This document shows positions 39,289 through 50,736 of a stretch of 64,000 nucleotides of DNA, piece by piece. The stretch's first letter is position 1. Each line of letters starts with the position of its first letter. The DNA is from Bacteroidota bacterium (GTDB lineage Bacteria; Bacteroidota; Bacteroidia; Bacteroidales; JAAUTT01): assembly GCA_021779665.1 (NCBI GenBank), contig JAJYAG010000015.1, positions 1 to 64,000 on the forward strand. The letters run 5' to 3'. The position numbers and the translations under genes were made by a program. Below the pieces are notes generated by a model, which did not search any database, was not told the origin of the DNA, and worked only from the letters and a program-made list of their open reading frames with translations.

Positions 39289-41166
39289 ATGAAACTGAAA
39301 CAAGTAGTGTTAATTTTAACAGCATTCATTATGATGAGTCAGGAAGAAATGGACGGTCAAACGACCGACAGAGGTAAACTGGAAGCAAAATATACCTGGA
39401 ATCTTGCCGATATCTATTCCGGCGATGAAGCCTGGGAACAAGCTAAAGAAAAGATTAAGGCTGATATCGACAAGTTTGATTCGTATAAAGGAACTTTGGG
39501 TAATTCGGCAAAATCCCTGCTGGCCTATCTTGAGTTCTCGTCTGCTTTCGGCAAGGAATTCACCCGGATTTATTCCTATGCTTCCATGAAACTGGATCAG
39601 GATATCCGCGACTCCAAATCCACATCCATGGTTCAGGAGTTAAGACAATTAAGTCCTTTGGTCGGTGCAAAGTCGGCATTTTCTGATCCGGAAATTCTTG
39701 CCATGGGCAAGGAAAAAATTGACCAGTTTCTGGCCCAGGAACCCGGACTTCAGAAATACAAAATGGGACTTTACGATTTATTGAGATCTAAAGATCACAC
39801 CTTATCGGAAAAGGAAGAAAAAATACTGGCGCAAACGTCTTCTCTTACAGGAAGTCCGTACTCCATATACAGCGTATTTACCAATACCGAACTCCCTTAC
39901 CCGGAAGTAACGCTTTCGGATGGAACAGAAGCCCTGTTAAATCAGGCTGGCTTTTCGAAGTATAGGGTGGTTTCAAATCCGGCCGACCGTAAACTGATTT
40001 TTGACACCTACTTTAACACCATTTCAAAGTTTCAGCGCACCATTGCCGAACAGCTTTTCTCAAGGGTAAATGCCGATATTTTTGGCGCCCGTACCCGAAA
40101 TTACAATACTTCTCTGGAAAGTGCCCTCGATAATTTTAATATTCCCGTAAGTGTTTACAAATCTCTTATTGAGTATGTGAATAAAAACCTGCCTACTTTT
40201 CATCGTTACCTTAACCTAAGGAAAAAGATGATGGGCCTGGAAACATTGCGCTATTGCGACATGTATGCTCCTGTTGTAAAAGATGTTCAACTCACCTATA
40301 CTTTCGAAGAAGCTCATAAAAATGTAATTGAATCGTTGAGTCCGCTTGGCAAAGAATACCAGGATGTAGTTGAACGTGCTAACCGCGAAAGATGGGTGGA
40401 TGTTTATCCAACGACCGGAAAGCGTTCCGGGGCCTATTCAAACGGCTCGGTGTACGATGTTCATCCATACATTTTATTGAACTACAACAAGCAATATAAC
40501 GATGTAAGCACTTACACCCACGAGCTTGGACATACCATGCACAGCTATTTTTCGAATAAAACACAGCCCTACCCAACTGCAAGATATTCGATATTTGTAG
40601 CCGAAGTTGCTTCAACGTTCAACGAAGTGCTTTTAAGCAACTACATGACGAAAAAGATAACAGACAAACAGGCTAAGCTTTCTTTGCTGATGAGCCGTCT
40701 CGATGGATTTAAAGGTACCTTGTTCCGTCAGACACAGTTTGCTGAGTTTGAACTTGCCATCCATGAAAGGGCCGAAGCCGGAAAAGCTTTAACCAGTGAA
40801 GATCTTACAAAGATTTATGGCGATATCGTACGAAAATATTATGGTCACGACAAGGGAGTATGCGTAATTGATGACCTGTACACTATGGAATGGGCTACAA
40901 TACCTCATTTCTATATGAATTATTATGTGTATCAGTATGCAACTTCATTCACAGCATCGGCAGCTTTGGCCGAGAAAGTACTAAAAAATGAAAAAGGAGC
41001 CACTGAAAAATATCTGAAATTCCTGTCATCAGGCGGTTCGGATTATCCTATAGAACTATTGAAAGCTGCCGGAGTGAATATGACTACCAGTGAACCTTTC
41101 GATAAAGCAATTGCATCCATGAACCAAATAATGGATGAAATTGAAAAAATTATTGAAGGAAAATAA
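39289..41166 (+). CDS. pepF: M3 family oligoendopeptidase F, with N-terminal signal-like sequence
   Basis: 'YTWNLADIYSGDEAWEQAK', zinc motif 'YTHELGHTMHSYFS', 'FNEVLLSNYM'. Confidence 0.94.
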   Translation: MKLKQVVLILTAFIMMSQEEMDGQTTDRGKLEAKYTWNLADIYSGDEAWEQAKEKIKADIDKFDSYKGTLGNSAKSLLAYLEFSSAFGKEFTRIYSYASMKLDQDIRDSKSTSMVQELRQLSPLVGAKSAFSDPEILAMGKEKIDQFLAQEPGLQKYKMGLYDLLRSKDHTLSEKEEKILAQTSSLTGSPYSIYSVFTNTELPYPEVTLSDGTEALLNQAGFSKYRVVSNPADRKLIFDTYFNTISKFQRTIAEQLFSRVNADIFGARTRNYNTSLESALDNFNIPVSVYKSLIEYVNKNLPTFHRYLNLRKKMMGLETLRYCDMYAPVVKDVQLTYTFEEAHKNVIESLSPLGKEYQDVVERANRERWVDVYPTTGKRSGAYSNGSVYDVHPYILLNYNKQYNDVSTYTHELGHTMHSYFSNKTQPYPTARYSIFVAEVASTFNEVLLSNYMTKKITDKQAKLSLLMSRLDGFKGTLFRQTQFAEFELAIHERAEAGKALTSEDLTKIYGDIVRKYYGHDKGVCVIDDLYTMEWATIPHFYMNYYVYQYATSFTASAALAEKVLKNEKGATEKYLKFLSSGGSDYPIELLKAAGVNMTTSEPFDKAIASMNQIMDEIEKIIEGK

Positions 41167-41184
41167 AATTTCTTTTACCCATTG

Positions 41185-41220
41185 AATAAGCCTGGAAGCA
41201 CAACCAGGCTTATTTTATTT
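41185..41220 (+). terminator. intrinsic terminator after pepF
   Basis: AATAAGCCTGG-aagcacaa-CCAGGCTTATT followed by TTATTT. Confidence 0.85.
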
Positions 41221-41405
41221 CGTCAGGATTCCGGAAAAGCTTCAAAAAAATGAGAAAATTTAAACTTTAAGGTAAAATTCATTTTTTTGAATTTGGAAGA
41301 TTAATACTTTTGTAACTCAAACTCCGACTGAGAAGATAAAGCCTGGTTGTTTAATCGAAGGTGAACTTGAGGGGTGTGGCTGTAATTTAAACGATAAATA
41401 TTTTT

Positions 41406-41738
41406 ATGTTCGATCAAACTAAATATCAACATATTTGGCTTAAGTATTCTCCTGCCATTCGTATTCTGTTGAAGAAAACCGATGACACAACACAAAAAAT
41501 TCAATTGTACAAACACGAATTCGAAAGTGCAAACAAAAAGGATAAGTTAGGATATTTCTTCAGTTTCGACCTGATTAACGGAAAGGTGATAAACATTACA
41601 GGAGGTACAACAGCTGCAAAAGATTTGTTGATTGTGATTGACAATACCCCTCCCATGAAAAACTGGCTTCGCGAACACCGTGTTAAATTCTGCCTCAACA
41701 ACAACTTTGAGCTGGTAATGGAGAAAATACCTGAATAG
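41406..41738 (+). CDS. hypothetical protein (110 aa)
   Basis: ORF with plausible codon usage in an otherwise intergenic gap; no family recognised. Confidence 0.6.
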   Translation: MFDQTKYQHIWLKYSPAIRILLKKTDDTTQKIQLYKHEFESANKKDKLGYFFSFDLINGKVINITGGTTAAKDLLIVIDNTPPMKNWLREHRVKFCLNNNFELVMEKIPE

Positions 41739-41780
41739 GCTCCATCCTACAACTTTTAAATTAAATATAAAAGGTGTATT

Positions 41781-41815
41781 AGCTGTGGTCTGCCGGCTGT
41801 GGTCTGTGGACTATC
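41781..41815. repeat. degenerate tandem repeat, ~14-nt unit GCTGTGGTCTGYSG
   Basis: gctgtggtctgccg gctgtggtctgtgg ac between convergent genes. Confidence 0.6.
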
Positions 41816-42038
41816 TTAAATTGCTCACATATCTTACATATAAATCTTCTACCTTTTTTCGTGCCCACGGGGTTTTACGGAGAAAAGTAAGGCTGGATTT
41901 AATGCTGGGGTCGTAATTAAAGCATCGTATGTTGATATGCATTCCTAACTGGTCCCATCCATAATATTCGACCAGTTCGGTAAGAATTGCTTCGAGGGTT
42001 TTCCCGTGCAAAGGATTATTGGGTTGGTCCTGTGTCAT
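41811..42038 (-). CDS. VF530/DUF2132 family DNA-binding protein
   Basis: '[61 protein letters not shown]'. Confidence 0.9.
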   Translation of the reverse strand: MTQDQPNNPLHGKTLEAILTELVEYYGWDQLGMHINIRCFNYDPSIKSSLTFLRKTPWARKKVEDLYVRYVSNLR

Positions 42039-43393
42039 AACCGGGGTTTGTTACGGGTTGATTTCCTCTCATGCGGCGCCTTGGCAGGTTTTCCGTATTT
42101 AGGATTCCGTTTCTTGGGACCTCCCAGGTTTACTTTTTTATTTTTGTCTTTCTTCTCATGAAAAGCTCCTTTAGGAGCTTTGGGAGCGGGTTCCTTCAAA
42201 TAATCCTTATCGTAAAGAGGTGCAGGAATCTCATCCAGGTAAAGCTCGGATGAAACGGGCAGATTTTCAGGTACCGCTTTTTCATCAATTTTGAACCCTA
42301 TAAGATTCTCGATATTCTCCAGAAGTTCAAGCTCGTTCTCAGTAGCAAAGCTTATGGCAATACCTTGTTTGTCGGCGCGACCGGTACGACCCGTACGATG
42401 AATATAATCCTCCGGAATCTCCGGTATATTGAAATTAACAACATGCGAAATGTCTGCAATATCTAATCCTCTCGAGGCAATATCGGTAGCTATAAGAACC
42501 CTGTGACTGCCATCACGGAATTTAGCTATAGCACCAAACCTGTAATTTTGAGACTTATTGGAATGGATAACCGCTATTGAACCTGGGAAACGCTCGTCGA
42601 GGCTGTCGAACAACCTGTCAGCGGCCTTTTTATCGGATACAAAAACCAAAACCCTGTTCATAGAGTTGTCTTCGTTGAGCAGGAGCGAAAGCATGTTTAC
42701 CTTGGTCCTGAAATTCGGAATCATGTAAACACTATGTTCTATTTGCTCTACAGGAGTATGTATGGAGCCAGTTTCAACCCATTGCGGATCGACGAAGAAG
42801 TCCTGGATTAATTGCTGTACATCTTCGGTGAGTGTTGCCGAAAACATCAGGTTTTGGCGTTTTGCCGGCAATAGTTCAAGAATCTGAATGGTTTGCGGAC
42901 GAAAGCCTAATGCGAGCATTTCGTCAACTTCATCAATCACCAGTTTCTGAATACTGTTTAGTCTCAGAATTCCCGACATGGCAAGATCTACCAGGCGACC
43001 CGGTGTGGCAACCAGGATATCGAGGCCTTCATAAACCAGCTTCTTTTGCGTATTGATATTAGTTCCTCCATAAACTCCTGCATACCGGAAATTGGAATAT
43101 TTTGTGAGTTTCTCGATTTCGGCAACAACCTGCTGCACCAATTCCCGGGTTGGTAAAATAATTAGAATACGGGGATGCTTCTGATCCGAAAACTTGAGCT
43201 GACGAAGAATTGGCAAAAGATAAGCAAAAGTTTTTCCTGTTCCGGTTTGTGCCAGACCAACAACATCCTTTCCCGACATAATAACCGGAAAGGCCATTTC
43301 CTGGATAGGTGTTGGCGTGGAAAAGCCCAAATCGGTTAAAGCATTTCGCAAAGGTGTATTTAAATTCAGAATATCGAAACTCATGAAGTGCAC
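42035..43393 (-). CDS. DEAD/DEAH-box RNA helicase
   Basis: Q-motif '[15 protein letters not shown]', '[14 protein letters not shown]', '[13 protein letters not shown]' (DEVD), 'SATLT', 'HRTGRTGRA'. Confidence 0.95.
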   Translation of the reverse strand: MHFMSFDILNLNTPLRNALTDLGFSTPTPIQEMAFPVIMSGKDVVGLAQTGTGKTFAYLLPILRQLKFSDQKHPRILIILPTRELVQQVVAEIEKLTKYSNFRYAGVYGGTNINTQKKLVYEGLDILVATPGRLVDLAMSGILRLNSIQKLVIDEVDEMLALGFRPQTIQILELLPAKRQNLMFSATLTEDVQQLIQDFFVDPQWVETGSIHTPVEQIEHSVYMIPNFRTKVNMLSLLLNEDNSMNRVLVFVSDKKAADRLFDSLDERFPGSIAVIHSNKSQNYRFGAIAKFRDGSHRVLIATDIASRGLDIADISHVVNFNIPEIPEDYIHRTGRTGRADKQGIAISFATENELELLENIENLIGFKIDEKAVPENLPVSSELYLDEIPAPLYDKDYLKEPAPKAPKGAFHEKKDKNKKVNLGGPKKRNPKYGKPAKAPHERKSTRNKPRL

Positions 43394-43545
43394 TTTATAA
43401 ATTGCGCAAAGGTAACCTGATTTAATTATAATTAGTTAATAAAAATTAGCAGAGTAAGTTTTTAAAACAAATCATGGTTATTATTGTCTTTAATCTGATT
43501 ATTTTACAATGTTGCCCGGTATGAAAATTAAAAACGTCTTTAAAT

Positions 43546-43635
43546 AGATTTCTCACTTCGTTAGAAATGACAATCAGTATTTTAGGTGACCTGGAAAACA
43601 AGGAAACCAGTCATTCTGAGTGAAGTGAAGAATCT
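43546..43635. repeat. REP-like imperfect inverted repeat
   Basis: AGATTTCTCACTTCGTTAGAAATGAC ... GTCATTCTGAGTGAAGTGAAGAATCT flanking ~38 nt. Confidence 0.7.
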
Positions 43636-43689
43636 GATCAATTTACCGGAACTAATGATTATTTTAATTGGTTAAAATTTACAAGGTGT

Positions 43690-44979
43690 ATGTTCAAACT
43701 TAAGAATCTACTTAAACCTGCAAGCTTTTTAGAAAACATTGATAATAAGGAGCATAAACCTCAACGTGAAGCTTTAAAAATATTAAAATACATTGGTCCT
43801 GGTTTACTTGTAACTGTTGGATTTATAGATCCGGGAAACTGGGCATCAAATATAGCCGCTGGTGCTGGCTTTGGATATCAGCTGCTGTGGATGGTTTCTC
43901 TTTCAACCTTGATGCTGATAGTCCTTCAGCATAATGTTGCACACCTTGGAATTGCAACAGGATTGTGCCTGGCTGAGGCCGCAACCATCTATGTTTCACC
44001 AAAATTTTCCAAAATAATCCTCTTATCGGCTATGGGAGCTTCTGTATCAACGTCTCTGGCCGAGATTCTGGGTGGAGCCATTGCGCTTCAGATGCTGTTT
44101 AATATTCCCATCCCGGCGGGAGCTTTTATGGTCATAATTTTTGTTTTAATCATGCTTTTTACAAATTCGTACAGGCTGATTGAAAAGATTATTGTTGGAT
44201 TTGTCTCTATCATAGGCATTTCTTTCTTCTATGAATTACACCTTGTAAATATAGATTGGGCAGCAGCCGGGATTAGCTGGGTAAAGCCTTCAATTCCCGA
44301 AGGATCAATTCTCATCATTATGAGCGTGCTGGGAGCTGTGGTTATGCCCCATAATCTTTTTCTGCATTCCGAAATAATCCAGAGCCGGCAATGGAATCTT
44401 GAAAATGATCAGGTAATCAGGAAACAACTCGATTATGAGTTTTTCGATACGCTATTGTCCATGCTGATCGGATGGGCCATCAACAGCGCCATGATATTGC
44501 TGGCGGCCAGTACATTTTTCAAAGCAGGAATTAAAGTTGATGAACTTGAACAGGCTCATTCCCTGTTAACTCCTTTGGTGGGAAAAAGTGCCGGAGTGGT
44601 TTTTGCAACAGCACTGCTGTTTGCGGGTGTTGCATCCACCATCACATCCGGAATGGCTGGCGGCTCCATTTTAGCAGGAATGTATAAGGAGCCGTACGAT
44701 ATTAAAGATAATCATTCACGATTGGGAATAGGAATATCGCTGGTAGTGGCTTTTATCATCATCCTTTTCAGTAAAAACACATTCAAAGCCCTGATATTTT
44801 CGCAAATGATTCTAAGCATTCAGTTACCAGTGACCATCTTTTTACAGATTTACCTCACATCGTCCAAAAAGGTAATGGGCAAATACGTTAACTCAAAATA
44901 CACAACAGGGTTACTCCTTTTCTTCGGCCTGGTGGTTACTTCGCTTAATATAATGCTGTTTATCAGCTTCTTTAAATAA
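43690..44979 (+). CDS. Nramp family divalent metal transporter
   Basis: Canonical 'DPGNWASNIAAGAGFGYQLLW' and 'GAVVMPHNLFLHSEIIQSR' motifs; 11-TM-like profile. Confidence 0.94.
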   Translation: MFKLKNLLKPASFLENIDNKEHKPQREALKILKYIGPGLLVTVGFIDPGNWASNIAAGAGFGYQLLWMVSLSTLMLIVLQHNVAHLGIATGLCLAEAATIYVSPKFSKIILLSAMGASVSTSLAEILGGAIALQMLFNIPIPAGAFMVIIFVLIMLFTNSYRLIEKIIVGFVSIIGISFFYELHLVNIDWAAAGISWVKPSIPEGSILIIMSVLGAVVMPHNLFLHSEIIQSRQWNLENDQVIRKQLDYEFFDTLLSMLIGWAINSAMILLAASTFFKAGIKVDELEQAHSLLTPLVGKSAGVVFATALLFAGVASTITSGMAGGSILAGMYKEPYDIKDNHSRLGIGISLVVAFIIILFSKNTFKALIFSQMILSIQLPVTIFLQIYLTSSKKVMGKYVNSKYTTGLLLFFGLVVTSLNIMLFISFFK

Positions 44980-44985
44980 ATTTTC

Positions 44986-45432
44986 CTAAAACAACTCTTC
45001 AAGAATTTTTCTTCTGTATTGAAAAATAGCTAAGACTTTATTCCGGACTATCAGGCTGTTAATTGCACGACCAATAACTCCAAAGGGCAAACTGTAGTAC
45101 AGTTTATCCGTCATCAAAACACCATCTTTTACTTCTTCAAAGTGGTGTTCATGATGCCAGATTGAATAAGGTCCTTTACGCTGCTCATCTATAAAATAAG
45201 AATGCTCCTTTACGTGGGTTATCTCTGTAACCCACTCCACAGGAAATCCCGCCAAAGGAGAAACACGGTATTCTATAAACATACCTTCATAAATCTTTTC
45301 AGGAAGTGTATGCTGAATCCGGAAGTTCATTGCAGGTGGTGTTATTTTGCTGAGGTTGTAAGGATTTGAAAAGAAGCTCCATGCCTCTTCAAGAGTAATT
45401 GGCAATATTTGAGAAAACACCATTCGTTCCAC
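44986..45432 (-). CDS. SRPBCC family (polyketide cyclase/ligand-binding) protein
   Basis: 'ITLEEAWSFFSNPYNLSKITPPAMNFRI', 'WVTEITHVKEHSYFIDEQRKGPYSIWHHEHHFEEV'. Confidence 0.88.
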   Translation of the reverse strand: MERMVFSQILPITLEEAWSFFSNPYNLSKITPPAMNFRIQHTLPEKIYEGMFIEYRVSPLAGFPVEWVTEITHVKEHSYFIDEQRKGPYSIWHHEHHFEEVKDGVLMTDKLYYSLPFGVIGRAINSLIVRNKVLAIFQYRRKILEELF

Positions 45433-45536
45433 TTGTGTTTATGTTTTGATTACAAAAACTTAAACACCATCCACCGTTTTTGGTTTATGAAATAGTGGAA
45501 AATTCAAATGAAGTATGAAATATTTTTCAAGGCAAT

Positions 45537-45827
45537 TTACCTGATGACAATATCGTCAATCACGCTCTCTCCTACCCTGTCGTTTACAGCCTTTACCATA
45601 CCCGAGCGCATCATATTAAGCTCGGCACGGACAATAGATGAGGTAAGCCGCACAAACATCACCCGCTTGTGAATCACCACCTCCCGCAAATGCCGTGCAA
45701 CCGTTTTGCCCATCATCTCCTTCCATACGCGAATAGCTTCAACTTCTTTCAGCTTCTCCTTGATATGCATCTGGTCGAGCAACTGATCCACCAGATCTTT
45801 TATATTTTGTGTATTGGAGCGCTTCAT
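45537..45827 (-). CDS. DUF721 (DciA-like) family protein
   Basis: 'AIRVWKEMMGKTVARHLREVVIHKRVMFVRLTSSIVRAELNMMRSGMVKAVN'; directly downstream of recF. Confidence 0.85.
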   Translation of the reverse strand: MKRSNTQNIKDLVDQLLDQMHIKEKLKEVEAIRVWKEMMGKTVARHLREVVIHKRVMFVRLTSSIVRAELNMMRSGMVKAVNDRVGESVIDDIVIR

Positions 45828-45828
45828 A

Positions 45829-46941
45829 TTAATTTATTTCACTTACGCCGTTTGTGGATATTTCGAATATCTTAAAATCGCTTGTGATTTCTTTTAGTAA
45901 CTCGGTTATATTATTCCGGTCGGTATCGGTAATAAAAATCTGACCGAAACTTTGGCCCGATACCAGCTTTATAAGCTGCATCACCCGTAATGAGTCAAAT
46001 TTATCAAAAATATCGTCGAGCAACAAAAGGGGGTGCTTGCCGGTTTTATTGCGAAGCAGACTTAACTCAGCCAATTTGAGCGACACGAGCAACGTTTTTT
46101 GCTGCCCCTGCGAACCCACGCGTTTCATGGGGTAGCCATTCTGCATAAAAACCAGATCGTCCTTGTGAATACCTGTGGTAGTGTATTCCAAAGCAAGATC
46201 CTTTTGCACTGAGTGTTTCAAAAGCATATCGAGCGAAGCTGTGTCGAGCTGCGATTCATAAACGAGCTGTACCTCCTCCGAACCGTTTGAAATATGCTGA
46301 TAAAACTCCAGGAAAACTCCGGTAAGCTCTTCCACAAATTGCTTCCGCACCTTGTAAATAGTCTCGCCAAAAAGGCAGAGCTGACCATCCCATACTTCGA
46401 GCATATCGGGATCGTTGTTTCCTGTGCGGCCAAATTCCTTTAAAAGACTGTTCCGTTGTGCCAGTGCTTTATTATACTTTATCAAAGCATCCAGATACTG
46501 GCTATTATACTGCGAAATGGCTCCGTCCATAAACTTCCGGCGGTCGTCGCTGCCTCCATAAATAAGCTCCGCATCGGATGGTGAGGCCATAATTAACGGG
46601 ATTAACCCTATATGCTCCGAAAGTTTGTCGTAATTCTTTTTATTGCGTTTCATTACCTTCTTCTGACCAGTTTTAAATCCGCAGCTTATAGCTTCGGGAA
46701 CATCATCAAGTTCGAAGTCCCCCTGCACAAGAAAGAAATCTTCACCATGACGGATATTGAGCGAATCAGTAGCTGTAAAATAGCTTTTGCACAGAGAAAG
46801 GTAATGAATAGCATCGAGCAGGTTTGTTTTGCCCGATCCGTTAGATCCTACAAAACAGTTGATCTTGGAACTGAGTTTTATCTCAAGATCCTGATAGCTC
46901 TTAAAATTAACGAGATGCAACGCTTGCAGGGAAATGTTCAT
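45829..46941 (-). CDS. recF: DNA replication and repair protein RecF
   Basis: Walker A 'INCFVGSNGSGKTNLLDAIHYLSLCKSYF', 'DRRKFMDGAISQYN', 'QGQQKTLLVSLKLAE', 'LLLLDDIFDKFD'. Confidence 0.95.
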   Translation of the reverse strand: MNISLQALHLVNFKSYQDLEIKLSSKINCFVGSNGSGKTNLLDAIHYLSLCKSYFTATDSLNIRHGEDFFLVQGDFELDDVPEAISCGFKTGQKKVMKRNKKNYDKLSEHIGLIPLIMASPSDAELIYGGSDDRRKFMDGAISQYNSQYLDALIKYNKALAQRNSLLKEFGRTGNNDPDMLEVWDGQLCLFGETIYKVRKQFVEELTGVFLEFYQHISNGSEEVQLVYESQLDTASLDMLLKHSVQKDLALEYTTTGIHKDDLVFMQNGYPMKRVGSQGQQKTLLVSLKLAELSLLRNKTGKHPLLLLDDIFDKFDSLRVMQLIKLVSGQSFGQIFITDTDRNNITELLKEITSDFKIFEISTNGVSEIN

Positions 46942-47122
46942 ATAAAAGTATCAAGTACTAAGTATCGAGACTAATACATCCAGATACTATTTGTGCAAAA
47001 ATAGGTATTATTGAATTTAGGGAGAAAAAAAGATGCTAACAATGGAAGGCTGTCGTAAGAGGTTAGTCGTAAGTCGTAAAGTTGATCAATTCTTCTTACC
47101 TCTTACTTCATACTTCTTACCT

Positions 47123-47154
47123 AAAAAAAAGCCCCTGAACTTTCATCCAGAGGC
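47123..47154 (-). terminator. intrinsic terminator downstream of secA
   Basis: Minus strand GCCTCTG-gatgaaagtt-CAGGGGC then TTTTTTTT. Confidence 0.75.
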
Positions 47155-47255
47155 CTCAGAGTAATTATATTTTTTATTCGCAGTCGTCAGTACTCTGTTA
47201 ACCCTCAACTTCTTTGTATTCACTTTGGTCTGAGGACTGCAGACTGTCGACTTTC

Positions 47256-50200
47256 TTATTCCATTCCTACACCGTGGCAATTCTTAAACTTTTTGCCACT
47301 GCCGCAGGGACAAGGGTCGTTACGCCCTACTTTTTTCTCAACCCTTAACGGCTGAACCTTCTGTGGTTCGCGGGTATCATTTTGTTCCGGCCTGCGTGCA
47401 TCGGGGTCGTTGTGACGGGTTTCCATACGGCTCAAATCAAGACGTTTGGGAGGCTGTGCCCGTTGAACCTGGTTCGGATCCTGACTTGGAATGCGTCCCT
47501 TCATCAGGATAGAAGTAATATCACGGTTAATGCGGAACATCATCTGTTTGAATAACTCAAACGATTCAAACTTATAGATTAACAGCGGATCCTTCTGCTC
47601 GTAAGTAGCATTCTGAACCGATTGTTTCAATTCATCCAGCTCGCGGAGGTGTTCTTTCCAGGCTTCGTCGATGGTTATGAGAATTGCCGATTTCTCGAAG
47701 GAGCGGGTAAGCTCACGACCTTGTGTTTCGTAAGATTTCTTAAGGTTAGTAACAACATGGTAAACCTTGGCTCCGTCTGTTATTGGTACAACAATATTGT
47801 CGTAAATAGCCGATTGCTTCAGGTAGACATCGCTGATAACCGGGTAAGCTTGATTTGCGATAACTTCCGACTTCCTTTTATAGGCTTCAAGTGCAACCTG
47901 ATAAACGGCTTCTGTAATTTTGGTCTTGTCGCCTTTCTGAAAGGTTTCTTCATCAACAGGCGAATCAACCGAAAGTACTTTGATGAGCTCCAGGTTGAAA
48001 TTTTCAAAATCCTGGGCTGCAATGCTTTCTTCGGTTATGCCTTCAATCACATCGTAAATCATGTTGGCAATATCCACGTTGATACGTTCGCCAAACAGCG
48101 CATGATGACGTTTGGTGTAAATAACCTCACGCTGCGAGTTCATAACGTCGTCGTACTCAAGCAAACGCTTACGGATACCGAAGTTGTTTTCTTCTACTTT
48201 CTTCTGCGCACGTTCGATAGAGCGCGAAATCATGGAGTGTTTAATCACTTCATTTTCCTTCCAGCCCATACGGTCCATAATACCGGCAATACGGTCGGAA
48301 CCGAATAAACGCATCAGGTCATCTTCGAGAGAAACAAAGAACTGTGACGAACCCGGGTCGCCCTGACGACCGGCACGACCACGTAACTGGCGGTCGACAC
48401 GACGGCTCTCGTGACGCTCTGTACCGATGATGGCCAAACCACCAGCCTGGCGAACTCTTTCGGTAAGCTTGATGTCGGTACCACGACCTGCCATGTTGGT
48501 GGCAATGGTTACGGTACCTTCTCTACCTGCTTCGGCCACAATATCAGCTTCGCGCTGATGCAGTTTCGCATTAAGTACATTATGCTTGATGCCTCTCAGC
48601 TTTAACATACGGCTGAGTAACTCAGAAACTTCAACCGATGTTGTACCTACCAGCACGGGCCGGTCTTTGGCAACAAGGTTAATAATTTCGTCGATTACGG
48701 CATTATATTTTTCGCGTTTTGTCTTGTAAACCAAATCTTCCTGGTCGGTACGGGTAACTTTGCGATTGGTTGGAATAACCACCACATCGAGTTTGTAGAT
48801 CGACCAGAATTCTCCTGCTTCCGTTTCGGCGGTACCGGTCATACCGGCAAGCTTGTGATACATACGGAAGTAATTCTGGAGTGTAATGGTAGCAAAAGTC
48901 TGAGTAGCGGCTTCAACCTTTACGCGTTCCTTGGCCTCGATAGCCTGATGTAAACCATCGGAATAACGGCGACCCTCGAGAATACGACCTGTTTGTTCAT
49001 CTACAATCTTCACCTTGTTATCCATCACCACATATTCCACATCCTTTTCGAAAAGCGTATAAGCTTTTAAAAGCTGGTTGACGGTGTGGATGCGTTCCGA
49101 TTTTATAGAATAATCGGTAAGCATTTCGTCCTTTTTGGCAACTTTTTCGTGCTTATCGAGGTTCATCTTTTCGAGCTCGGCAATGGTTGCTCCAATGTCG
49201 GGAAGAATAAAGAACGAAGAATCTTCCGATTTGGAAGTCATTATATCGATACCCTTTTCCGTAAGCTCTATGGAGTTATTTTTTTCGTCGATTACAAAAA
49301 ACAGATCGTCAGTTACGAGGTGCATGTTCTTGTTCTGCTCCTGCATGTAGAAGTTTTCGGTTTTATGAAGCAATTGCTTCATACCCTGTTCTGAAAGAAA
49401 TTTAATTAAAGGCTTACTTTTTGGAAGGCCTTTAAAAGCACGAAGCAGGAGCTTTCCGCCATTTTCGTTATCGCCTTTCGAGATGAAATTTTTGGCATCG
49501 ACCAAAACCTGGGAAACCAATTTACGCTGCTCGTTAAAAAGAACCTCCACACGTGGTTTAAATTCGTCGAATAACTGGTTGTCGCCGCGCGGAACCGGTC
49601 CGGAGATAATTAATGGTGTACGGGCATCGTCGATTAACACGGAGTCAACCTCATCCACAATGGCAAAGTGATGCTTGCGCTGAACAAGGTCGAGTGTACT
49701 GATGGCCATGTTATCGCGCAGGTAGTCGAAACCGAATTCGTTGTTTGTTCCGTAGGTAACATCGGCATTATATGCTTTGCGGCGGGCATCGGAATTTGGC
49801 TGGTGTTTGTCGATACAATCAACTGACAAACCATGGAATTCAAAAAGAGGGCCCATCCATTCCGAGTCACGTTTTGCAAGATAATCGTTAACAGTTACTA
49901 TGTGAACACCGCGTCCGGCAAGGGCATTGAGAAACACAGGCAAGGTAGCCACAAGCGTTTTACCTTCACCGGTTGCCATTTCAGCAATTTTACCCTGATG
50001 CAGCACAACCCCACCAAAAAGCTGTACATCGTAGTGAACCATATCCCAGGTAACCATGTTACCTCCGGCCATCCAACTGTTATGATGATATGCCTTATTA
50101 CCTTCGATGGTTACACTATCCTTTACCGCAGCAAGGTCACGGTCGAAGTCGGTTGCTGTAACCTCCACTTTTTCGTTTTCCTTGAAGCGACGGGCGGTTT

Positions 50201-50555
50201 CCTTAACAATAGAGAAAGCTTCGGGTAAAACCTCGTCCAGGGCCTCTTCAATTTTCTTGAGAAGTTCCTTTTCGAGTTTATCTATTTTTCTGTAAATATC
50301 TTCGATTTCATCCATTGGAGTTGCGTCACCTTCCGCCTTTTCGCGCAGTTCGGCAATTTCATTTTCCAATGCTTTGATATGATCCTTAATCCGCTGTTTT
50401 AAAAGGCCGGTACGAGCACGAAGATCGTCGTTACTCAGATTTTTTATTTCCTCGTATGCGGCTTTGACTTTATCGACAATCGGCTGGGTTTCCTTAAGAT
50501 CTCGCTGTGCTTTATTGCCAACAAATTTGGAAAGTATTGTATTAATAAAACTCAT
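47256..50555 (-). CDS. secA: preprotein translocase subunit SecA
   Basis: '[38 protein letters not shown]', '[20 protein letters not shown]', C-terminal SEC-C '[20 protein letters not shown]'. Confidence 0.98.
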   Translation of the reverse strand: MSFINTILSKFVGNKAQRDLKETQPIVDKVKAAYEEIKNLSNDDLRARTGLLKQRIKDHIKALENEIAELREKAEGDATPMDEIEDIYRKIDKLEKELLKKIEEALDEVLPEAFSIVKETARRFKENEKVEVTATDFDRDLAAVKDSVTIEGNKAYHHNSWMAGGNMVTWDMVHYDVQLFGGVVLHQGKIAEMATGEGKTLVATLPVFLNALAGRGVHIVTVNDYLAKRDSEWMGPLFEFHGLSVDCIDKHQPNSDARRKAYNADVTYGTNNEFGFDYLRDNMAISTLDLVQRKHHFAIVDEVDSVLIDDARTPLIISGPVPRGDNQLFDEFKPRVEVLFNEQRKLVSQVLVDAKNFISKGDNENGGKLLLRAFKGLPKSKPLIKFLSEQGMKQLLHKTENFYMQEQNKNMHLVTDDLFFVIDEKNNSIELTEKGIDIMTSKSEDSSFFILPDIGATIAELEKMNLDKHEKVAKKDEMLTDYSIKSERIHTVNQLLKAYTLFEKDVEYVVMDNKVKIVDEQTGRILEGRRYSDGLHQAIEAKERVKVEAATQTFATITLQNYFRMYHKLAGMTGTAETEAGEFWSIYKLDVVVIPTNRKVTRTDQEDLVYKTKREKYNAVIDEIINLVAKDRPVLVGTTSVEVSELLSRMLKLRGIKHNVLNAKLHQREADIVAEAGREGTVTIATNMAGRGTDIKLTERVRQAGGLAIIGTERHESRRVDRQLRGRAGRQGDPGSSQFFVSLEDDLMRLFGSDRIAGIMDRMGWKENEVIKHSMISRSIERAQKKVEENNFGIRKRLLEYDDVMNSQREVIYTKRHHALFGERINVDIANMIYDVIEGITEESIAAQDFENFNLELIKVLSVDSPVDEETFQKGDKTKITEAVYQVALEAYKRKSEVIANQAYPVISDVYLKQSAIYDNIVVPITDGAKVYHVVTNLKKSYETQGRELTRSFEKSAILITIDEAWKEHLRELDELKQSVQNATYEQKDPLLIYKFESFELFKQMMFRINRDITSILMKGRIPSQDPNQVQRAQPPKRLDLSRMETRHNDPDARRPEQNDTREPQKVQPLRVEKKVGRNDPCPCGSGKKFKNCHGVGME

Positions 50556-50736
50556 TATTAAATATCTTAGTTAATATAAAGTGAGCAAAGTTAATGTATT
50601 TTATATTTATTCATTTTATAATAGGCGTAAACCTAAGTAAAATTTCGAAAACATACCAGTGATAAAAACTATGCCATAATTTTTTCGACCTGAGGAAGGG
50701 TGGGTCGTAATATAAGTAGGAAGGCCTCACCCCCTG

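Noticed and set aside
47622-48308. 228-aa plus-strand ORF
   Set aside because: Fully antisense to secA; hydrophobic/Phe-rich composition is typical of the reverse complement of a conserved gene.
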